Part shown: in pieces, positions 14,763 to 24,132 of the stretch
Layout of the letters: the number at the start of each line of letters is the position of its first letter
Numbering within the stretch: the first letter of the stretch is position 1
Source: Phycisphaerales bacterium
GTDB lineage: Bacteria > Planctomycetota > Phycisphaerae > Phycisphaerales > SM1A02
Length of the DNA: 64,000 nucleotides
Direction of reading: 5' to 3'
NCBI GenBank assembly: GCA_009692045.1
Contig: SIAA01000005.1
Coordinates: forward strand, 1-64,000
Notes under the pieces: model-generated
The model's input: the letters and a program-made list of their open reading frames with translations, nothing else
Told to the model about the DNA's origin: nothing
Database searches by the model: none
Translations under genes and position numbers: made by a program

Positions 14763-17345
14763 ATGGCCACCAAGAAGACCAAATCACGAACCGCCACAAC
14801 TCCGGAGTTCGGCGTTGATTTGGTAATCGTCGAGAGTCCTGCCAAGGCTAAAACAATCAACAAGTATCTGGGCTCTTCATACAAAGTTTTGGCGTCAGTG
14901 GGCCACATCAGAGACCTCCCCAAGCGAGCTCCCAAGGGCGTGAAGCAGCCGGTGCCGGGGGTGGATCTGAGCAACAAGTTTGAGCCAACCTATGTGGTAA
15001 TGGAAGGCAAGACCAAGACGGTCGCCGAACTGCGCAAGGCCGCCAAGTCAGCCAAGTGTGTTTGGTTTGCCACCGATCTTGATCGAGAGGGCGAAGCCAT
15101 CGCGTGGCACTTGGCCGAGGTGCTCGGCATCGATCCTGTTCATGCCAAGCGCGTGGTGTTCAATGCCATTACCAAGGACGAAATCCTCCACGCCTTCGAG
15201 AACCCGCGCGCGATTGACCTGAACAAGGTGAACGCCCAACAGGCTCGGCGCATCATCGATCGCATCGTGGGATACCTAGTGTCGCCCTTCCTCTGGAAAA
15301 AAGTTGCGGGTGGCCTCAGTGCCGGACGAGTGCAATCGGTGGCAGTACGGCTGGTAGTGGATCGAGAGAGGCTGATTCTGGCGCACATTCCCAGCGAGTC
15401 ATGGAAGGTGCATGTCGAATTGACGCCAGAACTCGAAGCGGCGGTTGCGCTCTCCCAGCAGTGGCGAGAGTTCCGCGCCGGGCGCGATGAAAAGGGGAAG
15501 GGCCCCACTCAGCGGCAGCAAGAAGAATGGCTCGGTGAACGGGAGTGCTTTGATGCAGAGTTGGTCGAACTCGGAGGCAAGCCCTTCGAACTGGGATGCG
15601 CCAGTGATGCGCCTGCGGACCTCACCAAATCTGCCGCCAAGGTTGCCGAGGCGGTCGGCCTGGAATCAGTGTCGGCCAAGCGAACAGCAGTTCGCTCCGG
15701 CAAGGGGCCGGCAGCCCACAGTGCCCAAGTCACTGGCGTTCTTGCAAAGGGCGTCCGCTACAAGACTGCTTCAATCGAACGCAAGCGGGAGACCAGTCGA
15801 CCATATCCCCCCTTCATCACCAGCACGCTGCAGCGGGCGGGTGTGCGCTTGGGATTCACCTCAGATCGATCGATGCGGGTGGCACAAGCGCTGTATGAAA
15901 CGGGGTGGATCACCTATCACCGAACCGACTCCACCAGCATCTCGGGGGCGGGGCTCGCAATGGTGCGTACCTTTATTGAACAGGAGCACGGAGCTCGTTA
16001 TCTACCAGCTTCGCCTCGGCAGTACACCTCGAGCAACAAGAGTGCGCAGGAGGCCCACGAAGCAGTCAGACCTACTGATTGCACGCGCACTTCCACCGAT
16101 GGGCGCAACTCCCTGCCTGAAGATCAGGCCAAACTCTACGAACTCATTTGGCGCTGCTTTGTGGCAAGCCAAATGACGGATGCCGAGTTCGATCGCGCCA
16201 CCGTTCGGTTGGAGCGAAGCGATCTTGCAACCGGCGCGGTGCTGAGAGCATCGGGTCGAACCCTGGTGTTCGATGGGTTCCTCAAAGTGAATCCGCGCGG
16301 AGGTGATGATGCCATCCGCCTTCCCAGCCTGAAGCAGGGGCAAGAGACCGCCCCCATCGGCATCGCCGTGGAGCAGGTGTTTTCCAGTCCTCCCTCCCGA
16401 TTCAGTGAAGGCTCGCTGGTGAAGACTTTGGAAGAAGAGGGCATCGGCCGGCCTTCGACCTACGCCGCCATCATCAAGACCATTGTCGAGAGGGAGTATG
16501 TCGAGCGCAAAGGCTCAACTCTGCTGGCGACCGATCTGGGCATGGTTGTCACCGACATTCTGGTGGAGGCCTTCCCTCATGTGCTAGACATCGGTTTCAC
16601 CAGGCGCATGGAAGGCGAACTCGATTCCGTGGAAGAACAACACTTTGATTGGCACGAGATGGTTGCCGACTTTTACGGCCCGTTCAAAGAGGACCTCGAT
16701 CACGCGGCTGAGACCACCACCCATGCCAAGGCGGTAACTACTCCCGCCCCCTACGCCTGCCCCAAATGCGGCGCCCGCACGGTGTATCGATTCGGTCGAG
16801 CTGGGCGTTTCCTCTCCTGCGGTGCCTATCCGGAGTGCAAGTATGCCTCGCCCGTGAGCCGGGAGGGTGAGCCCATGCTGCCCGTAAAGGTTGACCTGCG
16901 GTGTCCGATTGATGGCGCCCCCATGATCCTGCGCACGGGACGCTTCGGCCAGTTCCTCACCAGCGAGAATGCGCTGACCGAGTTCATTATGAATGTGGAC
17001 AAGAAGGGGCGGCTGAAGTTTCCTGCCCCGCCTCCAGTGCTCACAGAAATCCCCTGCCCCAAGTGCGACAAACCCATGAACCTTCGCCAGGGTCTGCGAG
17101 GACCGTGGTTGGGCTGCAGTGGCTTTCCCAAGTGCCGCGGTCGCGAGGCCTGGACCAAACTCGATGAAGCACTGCGCGCGAAACTGCTCAAGTCTCTCGA
17201 TGCCGAACTAGTCGCCCACAAGCCGCTGGAGATCAGCCGGCTCGATGGCATCGCCGTGATGGCGGGCACGCCTCTGGTAGAGCTGCTCCTCGAGGGTGGC
17301 GTGCAAACTCTGGCTCTGTATGTTGATGCTGCCGCAACCGAGTGA
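14763..17345 (+). CDS. topA: DNA topoisomerase I
   Basis: 860 residues. A TOPRIM domain opens the protein (VIVESPAKAKTINKYLG, ATDLDREGEAIAWHL). The catalytic tyrosine is in GWITYHRTDS, about Tyr385. The C-terminal region carries topoisomerase zinc-ribbon repeats: CPKCGARTVYRFG…CGAYPECKY, a degenerate CPIDGAPM… copy, and CPKCDKPMNLRQG…CSGFPKCRGR. It relaxes negative supercoils through a 5'-phosphotyrosine intermediate. A charged insert around residues 230-260 (EKGKGPTQRQQEEWLGE) is normal for the family. It stands 35 bp after miaA with its own promoter. Confidence 0.97.
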   Translation: MATKKTKSRTATTPEFGVDLVIVESPAKAKTINKYLGSSYKVLASVGHIRDLPKRAPKGVKQPVPGVDLSNKFEPTYVVMEGKTKTVAELRKAAKSAKCVWFATDLDREGEAIAWHLAEVLGIDPVHAKRVVFNAITKDEILHAFENPRAIDLNKVNAQQARRIIDRIVGYLVSPFLWKKVAGGLSAGRVQSVAVRLVVDRERLILAHIPSESWKVHVELTPELEAAVALSQQWREFRAGRDEKGKGPTQRQQEEWLGERECFDAELVELGGKPFELGCASDAPADLTKSAAKVAEAVGLESVSAKRTAVRSGKGPAAHSAQVTGVLAKGVRYKTASIERKRETSRPYPPFITSTLQRAGVRLGFTSDRSMRVAQALYETGWITYHRTDSTSISGAGLAMVRTFIEQEHGARYLPASPRQYTSSNKSAQEAHEAVRPTDCTRTSTDGRNSLPEDQAKLYELIWRCFVASQMTDAEFDRATVRLERSDLATGAVLRASGRTLVFDGFLKVNPRGGDDAIRLPSLKQGQETAPIGIAVEQVFSSPPSRFSEGSLVKTLEEEGIGRPSTYAAIIKTIVEREYVERKGSTLLATDLGMVVTDILVEAFPHVLDIGFTRRMEGELDSVEEQHFDWHEMVADFYGPFKEDLDHAAETTTHAKAVTTPAPYACPKCGARTVYRFGRAGRFLSCGAYPECKYASPVSREGEPMLPVKVDLRCPIDGAPMILRTGRFGQFLTSENALTEFIMNVDKKGRLKFPAPPPVLTEIPCPKCDKPMNLRQGLRGPWLGCSGFPKCRGREAWTKLDEALRAKLLKSLDAELVAHKPLEISRLDGIAVMAGTPLVELLLEGGVQTLALYVDAAATE

Positions 17346-17385
17346 ATCGGCTAGCGCCATATTGATGCAATCCATGCGGTCTGTA

Positions 17386-17402
17386 GTTCAGGCGGCCTGA
17401 AC
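17386..17402. terminator. inverted repeat at the topA / MFS convergence
   Basis: GTTCAGG-CGG-CCTGAAC is a perfect 7-bp stem with a 3-nt loop. It includes the stop codon of the minus-strand MFS gene and lies 40 bp past the topA stop. No T-tract follows on either strand, so it is only a candidate bidirectional terminator. Confidence 0.35.
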
Positions 17403-18764
17403 CGGAATCTGTTTGCGACCCGGCATATAGAACATGATGAGCATCAACAGCACAAATAGCGAGCCCCACATGGGAATGCTGAAGAGCGTGGTGTAATCCG
17501 TCACCTGCTTGCCCTCAACCGTGCTCGTCGCCATGGTGGCGATACCCGAGGCGATCTTGCTTCCCACGATGATGCCGAACCCCACGATCACCAGATTGAA
17601 CAGACTCTGGGCGCTGGCCCGAACATCGCCGGTGCACTCCTCGTCGACGATAAGGAATGCCACGAAGATGAAGCAGCCGAAACAGAAGCCGTGCAGAGCC
17701 ACACCAGTAACAACCACGAGGATTTCCGGCAGCCCGGTCATGCTGGCCACATCGGTGAAGTAGGCGAACAGAGCCATGCGCAGCCCATATGCCACGAGTC
17801 CTGCCGCCAACAGCTGCTTGCGCGTGAAACGAACCGCCAGCACGGGCATGAAACCGAGAACGGCGATCTCACAGATCTGACCGATGGTCATCAGCCCGCC
17901 ACCGCCGACTCCGAAAATGTCGTTGAAGAACTGGGCCAGACTATCTGCCTTCTGCTGCACCGTCCCCAAGAAACCTGCGGTGTGAACGAAGTAGAACTGG
18001 TGGATGCATGAGACAGGAACCGCGAGCATGAAAAGCGTTACCAGCGGAGCCTTGCGAACCTCATCGATGGCTTCGCGCACGGCACTGGCACGAGCACCCT
18101 GCGAGGGCGGCGTTGCCGGGAGAGTCAGGCAGTACAGGCCCATGACCACTCCGAGCACTCCCGAGAGCTTGAAGGCATCAGCCATCCCCGCGAAGTGAGC
18201 GACCTGAACTGCAGCTCCGTAGGTTGCGCGCGCCGCCTCGTCCATGTTGACTGGGGCTACAGGCGTGTGCGTGCGCAGCAGCCACTGCCCGATGGTGATG
18301 CCCACAACAACCCATCCAACCGTACCCCAAACTCTGACCTTGCCGAAGTCGCGGTCCCGATCAGTAAGGTGGTGAAATGAGAGTGAGTTCGTCAAAGAGA
18401 GCGTGGGCGAGTAGATGATCGAGTAGAGCAGACTGAACCAGAAAAACCCCTCATAGGTGGTGATCGATCCCAGTTGCCATACCAGGATTCCTCCGATGAT
18501 GTGGCACATCGCCAGATACTTCTCGGTATTGAAGTAGCGATCGGCGATTTGGCCAGCGACCCACGGAGCGCAGATGGCACCTACCGCACCCAGCGCGAAC
18601 AAGTTGCCAATCTGGGAATCCCCGAAGTGAAGGTGGTTCTTCAGATATGGCCACAGCAGCGGCAGCCACGCGCCCCATATCGCATACTGCAGAAACATCA
18701 TGGCACTGAGACGGGTCTTCAAGCCAGAGGGGCTGGGAATAGTCGTAGTAGTGGCATTGATCAT
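17388..18764 (-). CDS. MFS transporter, nucleoside:H+ symporter family
   Basis: 458 residues with about 12 membrane segments. The N-terminus (MMFLQYAIWGAWLPLLWPYL, then GQIADRYFNTEKYLA) and FGKVRVWGTVGWVVVG match the pattern of the nucleoside H+ symporter branch (NupG-like) of the major facilitator superfamily. The substrate cannot be read from sequence. The ATG at 18764 has GGAGG about 8 nt upstream, and a TATGCT -10-like box lies at 18788-18793 on the minus strand. It is divergent from ispG over 47 bp and has no operon partner. Confidence 0.85.
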   Translation of the reverse strand: MINATTTTIPSPSGLKTRLSAMMFLQYAIWGAWLPLLWPYLKNHLHFGDSQIGNLFALGAVGAICAPWVAGQIADRYFNTEKYLAMCHIIGGILVWQLGSITTYEGFFWFSLLYSIIYSPTLSLTNSLSFHHLTDRDRDFGKVRVWGTVGWVVVGITIGQWLLRTHTPVAPVNMDEAARATYGAAVQVAHFAGMADAFKLSGVLGVVMGLYCLTLPATPPSQGARASAVREAIDEVRKAPLVTLFMLAVPVSCIHQFYFVHTAGFLGTVQQKADSLAQFFNDIFGVGGGGLMTIGQICEIAVLGFMPVLAVRFTRKQLLAAGLVAYGLRMALFAYFTDVASMTGLPEILVVVTGVALHGFCFGCFIFVAFLIVDEECTGDVRASAQSLFNLVIVGFGIIVGSKIASGIATMATSTVEGKQVTDYTTLFSIPMWGSLFVLLMLIMFYMPGRKQIPVQAA

Positions 18765-18799
18765 CAGAGTTCCTCCAAAGGTGCTGGAGCATAGTGCCC

Positions 18800-18811
18800 T
18801 ACAATGGGTTC
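18800..18811 (+). promoter_or_regulatory. -10 box placed for a leaderless ispG transcript
   Basis: TACAAT (18800-18805) is followed by exactly 6 nt and then ATG at 18812. In a sigma-70 promoter this spacing puts transcription start on the A of the start codon. No clear -35 box is present and there is no Shine-Dalgarno for this ATG. Confidence 0.5.
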
Positions 18812-20065
18812 ATGCATCCTCGGCGAGTCACGCGCAAAGTTGTAGTGGGAGATGATCGAGTGGGTCGCGTTGCCATAGGTGGCGATGCTCCCCTGAGCGT
18901 ACAGACGATGTGCGCCGGATATACCCACGACATAGATGCCTGTGTCGCTGAGATCAATCGCTATGCCAAGGCGGGGGCAGATTTGGTGCGCCTGGCAGTG
19001 CCAGAGCGCAAGGACACCGAGGCCCTTCATCACATTCTTCCCCAGGTGCGAGTGCCGATCGTCGCGGATGTTCATTTTCATTATCAACGGGCGCTCGAGG
19101 CCATCGAGGCCGGGGTCCACAAGATCCGCCTCAATCCCGGCAATATCAGTGATCGCGATCAGGTGAACCAGGTCATTGATGCCTGCGCGGAACGCAAACT
19201 CCCCATTCGCGTCGGGGTCAATGAGGGTTCGATCATCGAGCGCAAAGACAAACTGAAGCGCATGGAAGAGTTGGGCAAGTATTTCGCCGGTCATCACTCG
19301 GGTCACCTCATCGCGCTCATGATTGCCAAGTTGGAGGAGTACCTCGAGATATTCGAAGCCCGAAACTTTCACGAGGTGATCATCAGTGCCAAGGGCATTG
19401 ATCCCACGCTGGTCATCGACATCTACACCGAGATCAGCGCGCGCTTCGATTACCCGCTGCACTTGGGTGTCACCCACGCGGGGACAGTGGACAGTGGCCG
19501 CATCCGCTCCATCAGTGCCCTCTCCACTCTGGTAGCCAACGGTATCGGCGACACCCTGCGCATTTCCTACGCCAGCGATCACATTCACGAGGTTCAGGAC
19601 GGCATCGAAATGCTGTGCTGCTTGGGCAAGCGGGTCCGCAAGGGCGTAGAGTTGATCGCCTGCCCGACATGCGGCCGCATCCAGGTCGATCTGTTCACGC
19701 TCGTGAAGGAAGTCGAGAAGATTCTTATGCCTGAGCTGGAACTTCCCATCAAGGTCGCGGTGATGGGTTGCATCGTCAATGGCCCGGGAGAGGCGGAGGG
19801 TGCCGATGTTGCGGTATTCGCCGGCGATCGCCGGGGGATCATTTATGTGCAGGGCCAGCGGGTCGCCAATGTGCCGGAGGCCGAGATTCTTCCTCGGCTG
19901 CTGGCCGAGTGCAAGGAGTTCGAGGCGCGGGTGCGGCGTGGAGAGGCGAAACTGGGAGAGAAAGTGGTGGCAATCGTCCCGCCCGCCCCTATCGGCGAGC
20001 TCGGCTCGGGCGAAGCCCGGATCATGGCTGGTCTCGTGGAGAAAGTTACCGTAGGTGGGAGATGA
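18812..20065 (+). CDS. ispG: 4-hydroxy-3-methylbut-2-en-1-yl diphosphate synthase
   Basis: 417 residues from the ATG at 18812. A GTG at 18794 with GGAG four bases before it is an alternative start that adds 6 residues. The TIM-barrel part has VGGDAPLSVQTM-like residues, VADVHFHYQRALEAIEAG and RLNPGNI. The C-terminal 4Fe-4S cysteines are in CPTCGR and GCIVNGPGE. It catalyses the seventh step of the MEP pathway to IPP/DMAPP, downstream of the Dxs encoded at 25812. A long antisense open frame over it is a shadow. Confidence 0.95.
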   Translation: MHPRRVTRKVVVGDDRVGRVAIGGDAPLSVQTMCAGYTHDIDACVAEINRYAKAGADLVRLAVPERKDTEALHHILPQVRVPIVADVHFHYQRALEAIEAGVHKIRLNPGNISDRDQVNQVIDACAERKLPIRVGVNEGSIIERKDKLKRMEELGKYFAGHHSGHLIALMIAKLEEYLEIFEARNFHEVIISAKGIDPTLVIDIYTEISARFDYPLHLGVTHAGTVDSGRIRSISALSTLVANGIGDTLRISYASDHIHEVQDGIEMLCCLGKRVRKGVELIACPTCGRIQVDLFTLVKEVEKILMPELELPIKVAVMGCIVNGPGEAEGADVAVFAGDRRGIIYVQGQRVANVPEAEILPRLLAECKEFEARVRRGEAKLGEKVVAIVPPAPIGELGSGEARIMAGLVEKVTVGGR

Positions 20066-20111
20066 TCTACTTCGAGGAAACCTTGGCGCCGCTGCCCCGA
20101 ATGGAGTGTGA

Positions 20112-20129
20112 GGGTGCTGCTGAGCACCC
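20112..20129 (+). terminator. hairpin between ispG and the pseudopilin
   Basis: GGGTGCT-GCTG-AGCACCC forms a perfect 7-bp GC-rich stem with a 4-nt loop, followed by CTTCTG. It ends 6 nt before the pseudopilin ATG at 20136, where a ribosome-binding site would normally lie. It may terminate ispG or restrict translation of the next gene. Confidence 0.45.
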
Positions 20130-20135
20130 CTTCTG

Positions 20136-21071
20136 ATGAACAAGCTAATCCACCGACCCCGTAGCGGCTTCACTATCGTCGAGATTCTCATCGTCGTTGC
20201 CATCATCGGCATACTTCTCTCCGTTGGGCTGGCGGCGCTCACCACCGCGCAGGATCGAGGTCGCAAAACGAGAGAGTTGAATCGCCTGCGTCAGGTGCTC
20301 ATGGGTTGGACGATGTACTCCGGGCAGGCCGCTGAGCAGATCATGCCGGGGTTCGTCGATGAAGCAACGCAGCTGGCATGGCGCGTGAAGTATCGCGGTC
20401 GGGGCGGCCAGGATTTGGACCGCGCCCTGAGTCAGACTTATCCATTCCGACTCCTGCCCTTCATTGACTTCAATACGGACTCCATTCTGGGATACCGCGA
20501 TGCCAAAGAGAACAGCGTCGACACCTCCCTGTTTGATCCACTCGATAACAGTCCTAGTCCGCCTGCAAGTTTGCTCGCTGCGAGTGCGATGGCAGGAGCG
20601 GGCGCGGCCTTGCAGCCGGGGTTTGGTTACAACGCTTTTTACCTAGGCGGCTGGTGGACCGATTCCGTGTTGGAGTTTGGAGATGCCACATACCAAGAAG
20701 GTCTGACCACCCAACGGGGCAAGGTGGTCATGAGGAGCACCAGCCACCTGCGCAGACCTAGTGATATTCACGCCTTTGTCTCCAGCCACTGGCAGGGTGC
20801 GGGTCGCCTGCAGGAGCCATTCGATCATCTTCAGGGCTGGGCTTGGATCGTCCCCTCAACATTGGCAGGCACACAGATCTGGTTTCCCGGAGGCGATGTT
20901 CTTGATGTGATGCAGACGCAGGGTGTTCCCCTGCCGCGCTATGGGGGCAGCTCGACCGCCGTCGGTATGGCTGACGGCAGTTGCAAGACCACCAGTCTGG
21001 AAAACCTCGCTGACATGCGGGGCTGGATTGGCAACGCCAGCACCGCTAACTTCACTCACACCGCTAATTGA
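20136..21071 (+). CDS. orphan type II/IV pseudopilin (planctomycete-style)
   Basis: 311 residues. The prepilin signal is RSG|FTIVE with Glu at +5, followed by a hydrophobic helix (ILIVVAIIGILLSVGLAAL). The rest is a large soluble domain ending in a VGMADGSCKTTSLENL segment. That end recalls the 'ADG' close of the planctomycete DUF1559/H-X9-DG pseudopilins, but the His is not evident. It lies 70 bp after ispG, far from the secretion cluster at 42-61 kb. Its substrate or assembly partner is unknown. A hairpin sits where its ribosome-binding site should be. Confidence 0.8.
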   Translation: MNKLIHRPRSGFTIVEILIVVAIIGILLSVGLAALTTAQDRGRKTRELNRLRQVLMGWTMYSGQAAEQIMPGFVDEATQLAWRVKYRGRGGQDLDRALSQTYPFRLLPFIDFNTDSILGYRDAKENSVDTSLFDPLDNSPSPPASLLAASAMAGAGAALQPGFGYNAFYLGGWWTDSVLEFGDATYQEGLTTQRGKVVMRSTSHLRRPSDIHAFVSSHWQGAGRLQEPFDHLQGWAWIVPSTLAGTQIWFPGGDVLDVMQTQGVPLPRYGGSSTAVGMADGSCKTTSLENLADMRGWIGNASTANFTHTAN

Positions 21072-21087
21072 TCGGGATGAAGAACTC

Positions 21088-21106
21088 GTGCGCGGTCCGA
21101 GCGCAC
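21088..21106. terminator. inverted repeat between convergent genes
   Basis: GTGCGC-GGTCCGA-GCGCAC is a 6-bp GC-rich stem with a 7-nt loop. It lies in the 47-bp gap between the pseudopilin stop and the phosphatase stop. No T-tract is present. It is a candidate bidirectional terminator. Confidence 0.35.
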
Positions 21107-21118
21107 ACTCTCGTCAGT

Positions 21119-22771
21119 TCATGCCAGCGCGGTATCGGTCGGGTCTCTCCACTCAATGCTGGCTATCGTCACATCATCGGAGTAAGCGACTCCACCTGCG
21201 AACTGAGCGAGACATCGCACCAGTGCGTCGACATCCTGAGCGCTCGACTTGCACTCCCGCAGCGCTTCTATCACCCTCTCGAATCCCAACATCGCACCAT
21301 CGGGCCCCGCCTGTTCGGCAACGCCGTCACTGAAGAGCACGAGGCGATCTCCAAGCTTGAATGAATGCTCACTCATTTCATAATCAAAGTCAGGAACCGC
21401 GCCTACCGGCGGACCACCCGAGGCGGTCACCGCCACCGGGACACCATCGCCGCCGACGAGCACGGCATAACCATGGCCGGCATCGATGATGCGTACCAAC
21501 CTGTGTTCTGGGTCGAACTGAGCCACCAGCAGAGTGGCAAACTCTAATGATCCTGCGTGTGCGGTCATGTACCTGCCCAGCGCATTCAGCGAATCGGTAA
21601 TGGGAACACCCATCCGGAAGTGAGCGTCAAGATGGGCCTGAATCCCGCTCATCATGAGGGCGGGCCCAAGTCCCTTCCCCGAAACATCCCCTAGGAAAAA
21701 TGTCACCCCGTGGGAGCAATCACACTTGCCGAAGATGTCTCCTGCAACATGCAGACCGGGCGTGCTCGACATGGAGTAGCGGTACGGGAGCGCCGTTCCC
21801 GTGGTCGCCGGCATGATCCTCTCCTGCGCGGCACGAGCCTTTGCCAGTTCATCCAGCAGCGCCTTTTGCGATTGCTCTACCTCGCAGCGGCGATGATGGG
21901 AGTGAGCCAGCGAACACAGTTGTGCCACTGCGTTGCAGAATGCGGCGGAGTCAGCCTCGACATGACCGCCTCGACTCGAGTCGAGGTAAAGAAACCGCTC
22001 GGCGACCCCATCCATCATGACGGGAACACAGAGGGCGGCGACTACGCCACTAGACACAATGCTCTGAGCCTGCGCAAAGTCGGGATCGTCCTCTAGGCGC
22101 ACAACGCACCCCGGCGCTGCGGCGCGAAGCAGAGTGCGGCTGACCGCTCGGAACGCCGCGGTCGGATCGCTTTGAGGACGAGCGCACACGACTTCAACCG
22201 GCTGAGCGTCTCCAAATGATCGCAGCATCAACGCCCGCCCGAATCCCGTCGCCCTTAGACAGCCATCAAGCGCCAGCGCTGCCATGTCCGCCTCGGTACC
22301 TGCGGTGTGTACCGACGACGCGACATCAATCAGAGTCGAAAGCCGTCGCTGGGCGATGGCTTGCAGTTCCGATTGGGGAACTTCGCAAACGCGCCGATGC
22401 CCCGCGCAATCTCCCGTCTCCGCTTCGGACGAATCGGATCCCTCGCTCAGGGTGCAGGCTGATCTCTCCCCTAGGTCTACCCGCAGGCAGAAGGGTCGCA
22501 CTTCCAGTCGATCGCCGTGCGAAAGCGGTATGGGAACATTCGGTTGAACTGATGCGGAGTTGAGTCTCGTCCCGTGCCGGCTTCCCAAGTCGGTGAGAAT
22601 CCACCGCCCCTCTTGGTTGACGATCAGCGCGTGCCTTCTTGAGATCGAGGGGTCATCGAGACGGATACCGCAGCTTGGATCGCGGCCGATCTGCACTCGG
22701 GAGCCAGAGGGAAACTCGATTGGTTGCAAAGAGCCGCCCTCGATCGACACTAGGCGAAGCGCTCCGGTCAA
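21119..22771 (-). CDS. FHA-GAF-PP2C (SpoIIE-type) serine/threonine phosphatase
   Basis: 550 residues in three parts. An FHA domain (about 1-100, VQIGRDPSCGIRLDDPSISRRHAL and GSRHGTRLN) binds phosphothreonine. A GAF-like sensor domain (about 140-295) follows. After a helical linker (KALLDELAKARAAQERI) comes a SpoIIE/RsbU-like PP2C domain (about 330-545) with metal-binding patterns AGDIFGKCD, LGDVSGKGLGPALMM, FSDGVAEQ and SDDVTI. Such proteins usually dephosphorylate anti-sigma antagonists or other phosphoproteins in partner-switching pathways; the target is not in view. It is the last gene of a coupled three-gene operon, with a 4-bp overlap to the TraB-like gene. Confidence 0.9.
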   Translation of the reverse strand: MTGALRLVSIEGGSLQPIEFPSGSRVQIGRDPSCGIRLDDPSISRRHALIVNQEGRWILTDLGSRHGTRLNSASVQPNVPIPLSHGDRLEVRPFCLRVDLGERSACTLSEGSDSSEAETGDCAGHRRVCEVPQSELQAIAQRRLSTLIDVASSVHTAGTEADMAALALDGCLRATGFGRALMLRSFGDAQPVEVVCARPQSDPTAAFRAVSRTLLRAAAPGCVVRLEDDPDFAQAQSIVSSGVVAALCVPVMMDGVAERFLYLDSSRGGHVEADSAAFCNAVAQLCSLAHSHHRRCEVEQSQKALLDELAKARAAQERIMPATTGTALPYRYSMSSTPGLHVAGDIFGKCDCSHGVTFFLGDVSGKGLGPALMMSGIQAHLDAHFRMGVPITDSLNALGRYMTAHAGSLEFATLLVAQFDPEHRLVRIIDAGHGYAVLVGGDGVPVAVTASGGPPVGAVPDFDYEMSEHSFKLGDRLVLFSDGVAEQAGPDGAMLGFERVIEALRECKSSAQDVDALVRCLAQFAGGVAYSDDVTIASIEWRDPTDTALA

Positions 22772-24132
22772 GGAGCGACCCCGCTCGGTTGATCCGGCGC
22801 GCGCGCCGAACCCTGCGCGGGCTCTGTCGCCGGGCGGGGCGCGGGCTCTGTCGGAACCTGCGGCGGTGCGGCCCTGCCTGACCTTTGCTGCATGGCGTTC
22901 TTGATGGCACCACGCAGCGTCTCAATGGTCGCTTCATCAAAGCCGGCGGCCACCTGATCCGCGGTGAACACGCTCATCCATCTAGGTTCGGCGGCCTGGT
23001 AGCCAATCTCGCCGAGACGCTTGTGAAAATCAGCCATGTGAGCTGCTCCATAAAAGACCGCAATCTTTGGAGGCGAGTCGGATGGCTTGATGTGAGATTG
23101 CAGATCTCGCCAGACAACTTCGTTTCTATCTCCCAAGATCACGCTGCTTAGAGCTTCACCAGCAGAGCCAAGCCCAGCCTCCATCAGACTCGGATCCCCC
23201 AGTATCTCTGCCATTACTAGGAGCGCGATCTGGCGCACGCGTCCCCCAGTAAGGATGTCTGCCATCCGCACCAGACCCAGAATCGTTGTTGCCGTGCCTC
23301 CCTGCAGCCCACTGGTGCGAAAGGTTCCTTCGAACTCGTCGAATGAGAGCCCACGAGAATCGAACGCCGCCTTCAGTTCGTCCACAGTCATGTCGCTGCA
23401 GATCCAACTCTTTTTGCTGTAGTCGATCTCGCTGAGTTGAAAGGTCAGTCCCAGAGCTGTTGCCAGCGCTTCTTGAATCGAATCGCCGTTGGGCCCGCGC
23501 GCGATAGTGATCTGGCGCAGGCGCAAGTCGGCAGCCTCGCCCTCGCCTCCTTCAACTCCATCTGAGCCTAATGAGCGCAACCAGTATGTCCGGGTATCGA
23601 CTGGCTCATAAATGAACTTCCGACCCCAAGCATCACTGAGAACCGCTTCGATCCAGGCAGGTGCGCGCGAATCTCGGTCCGCGGCCTCATCGGCAAGGGC
23701 ATCTAGGCTGGGGGGAATCTCGGCCTCGGCAACTAGCTGCGCTTCAATCATGGAGCGGAGGAATTTCATGGTCCGCTGCGTCGACGTGACACGCTCGTCG
23801 GCCGTTGCACCACCGGGAGGGCGAACGCCCGCGGGCATCACTGACTCGTAAAGCACGATGTCATGTCCAGCCAACTCCGACTCTACTTGGTCGTAGTAGG
23901 AACTGTCCCCGATGTGCATAACCCCTGTGAGGGTAATCATCGGCAGCTTCGGATCCGCCGAGTGATAGCTGCGGCTCGCCGACTGCAGGGAGATGCGCGG
24001 CCCCTGAGAAAGCGATCGCATGAAACTCACTGGTGCGCTGATGGCCGAGGTTGGCGCCGGGACAACTTGGGGAGCCTCGAGGGTGCTCGGTGCCGCGAGG
24101 CCGACTGCCATCATCACTGCCAGCACAATCAC
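22768..24132 (-). CDS. TraB/GumN-like protein, putative membrane-associated hydrolase
   Basis: 454 residues. An N-terminal signal-like hydrophobic segment (VLAVMMAVGLAAP) is followed by TLTGVMHIGDSSYYDQVESE and HDIVLYESV near residues 65-95. A second pattern, IAVFYGAAHMADFHKRL, lies near 362. The two G-x2-H motifs and the acidic residue between them are the signature of the TraB/PrgY/GumN (TIKI-like) family, proposed to be metal-dependent proteases. The C-terminal 50 residues are Pro/Ala-rich and disordered. Stop and start codons overlap those of both neighbours by 4 bp. Confidence 0.7.
   Translation of the reverse strand: MIVLAVMMAVGLAAPSTLEAPQVVPAPTSAISAPVSFMRSLSQGPRISLQSASRSYHSADPKLPMITLTGVMHIGDSSYYDQVESELAGHDIVLYESVMPAGVRPPGGATADERVTSTQRTMKFLRSMIEAQLVAEAEIPPSLDALADEAADRDSRAPAWIEAVLSDAWGRKFIYEPVDTRTYWLRSLGSDGVEGGEGEAADLRLRQITIARGPNGDSIQEALATALGLTFQLSEIDYSKKSWICSDMTVDELKAAFDSRGLSFDEFEGTFRTSGLQGGTATTILGLVRMADILTGGRVRQIALLVMAEILGDPSLMEAGLGSAGEALSSVILGDRNEVVWRDLQSHIKPSDSPPKIAVFYGAAHMADFHKRLGEIGYQAAEPRWMSVFTADQVAAGFDEATIETLRGAIKNAMQQRSGRAAPPQVPTEPAPRPATEPAQGSARAPDQPSGVAP

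Noticed and set aside
18764-20266. 500-codon open frame on the minus strand
   Set aside because: It lies antisense to ispG, which has clear Fe-S and TIM-barrel motifs. The frame's protein has no recognisable fold and is a codon-bias shadow.
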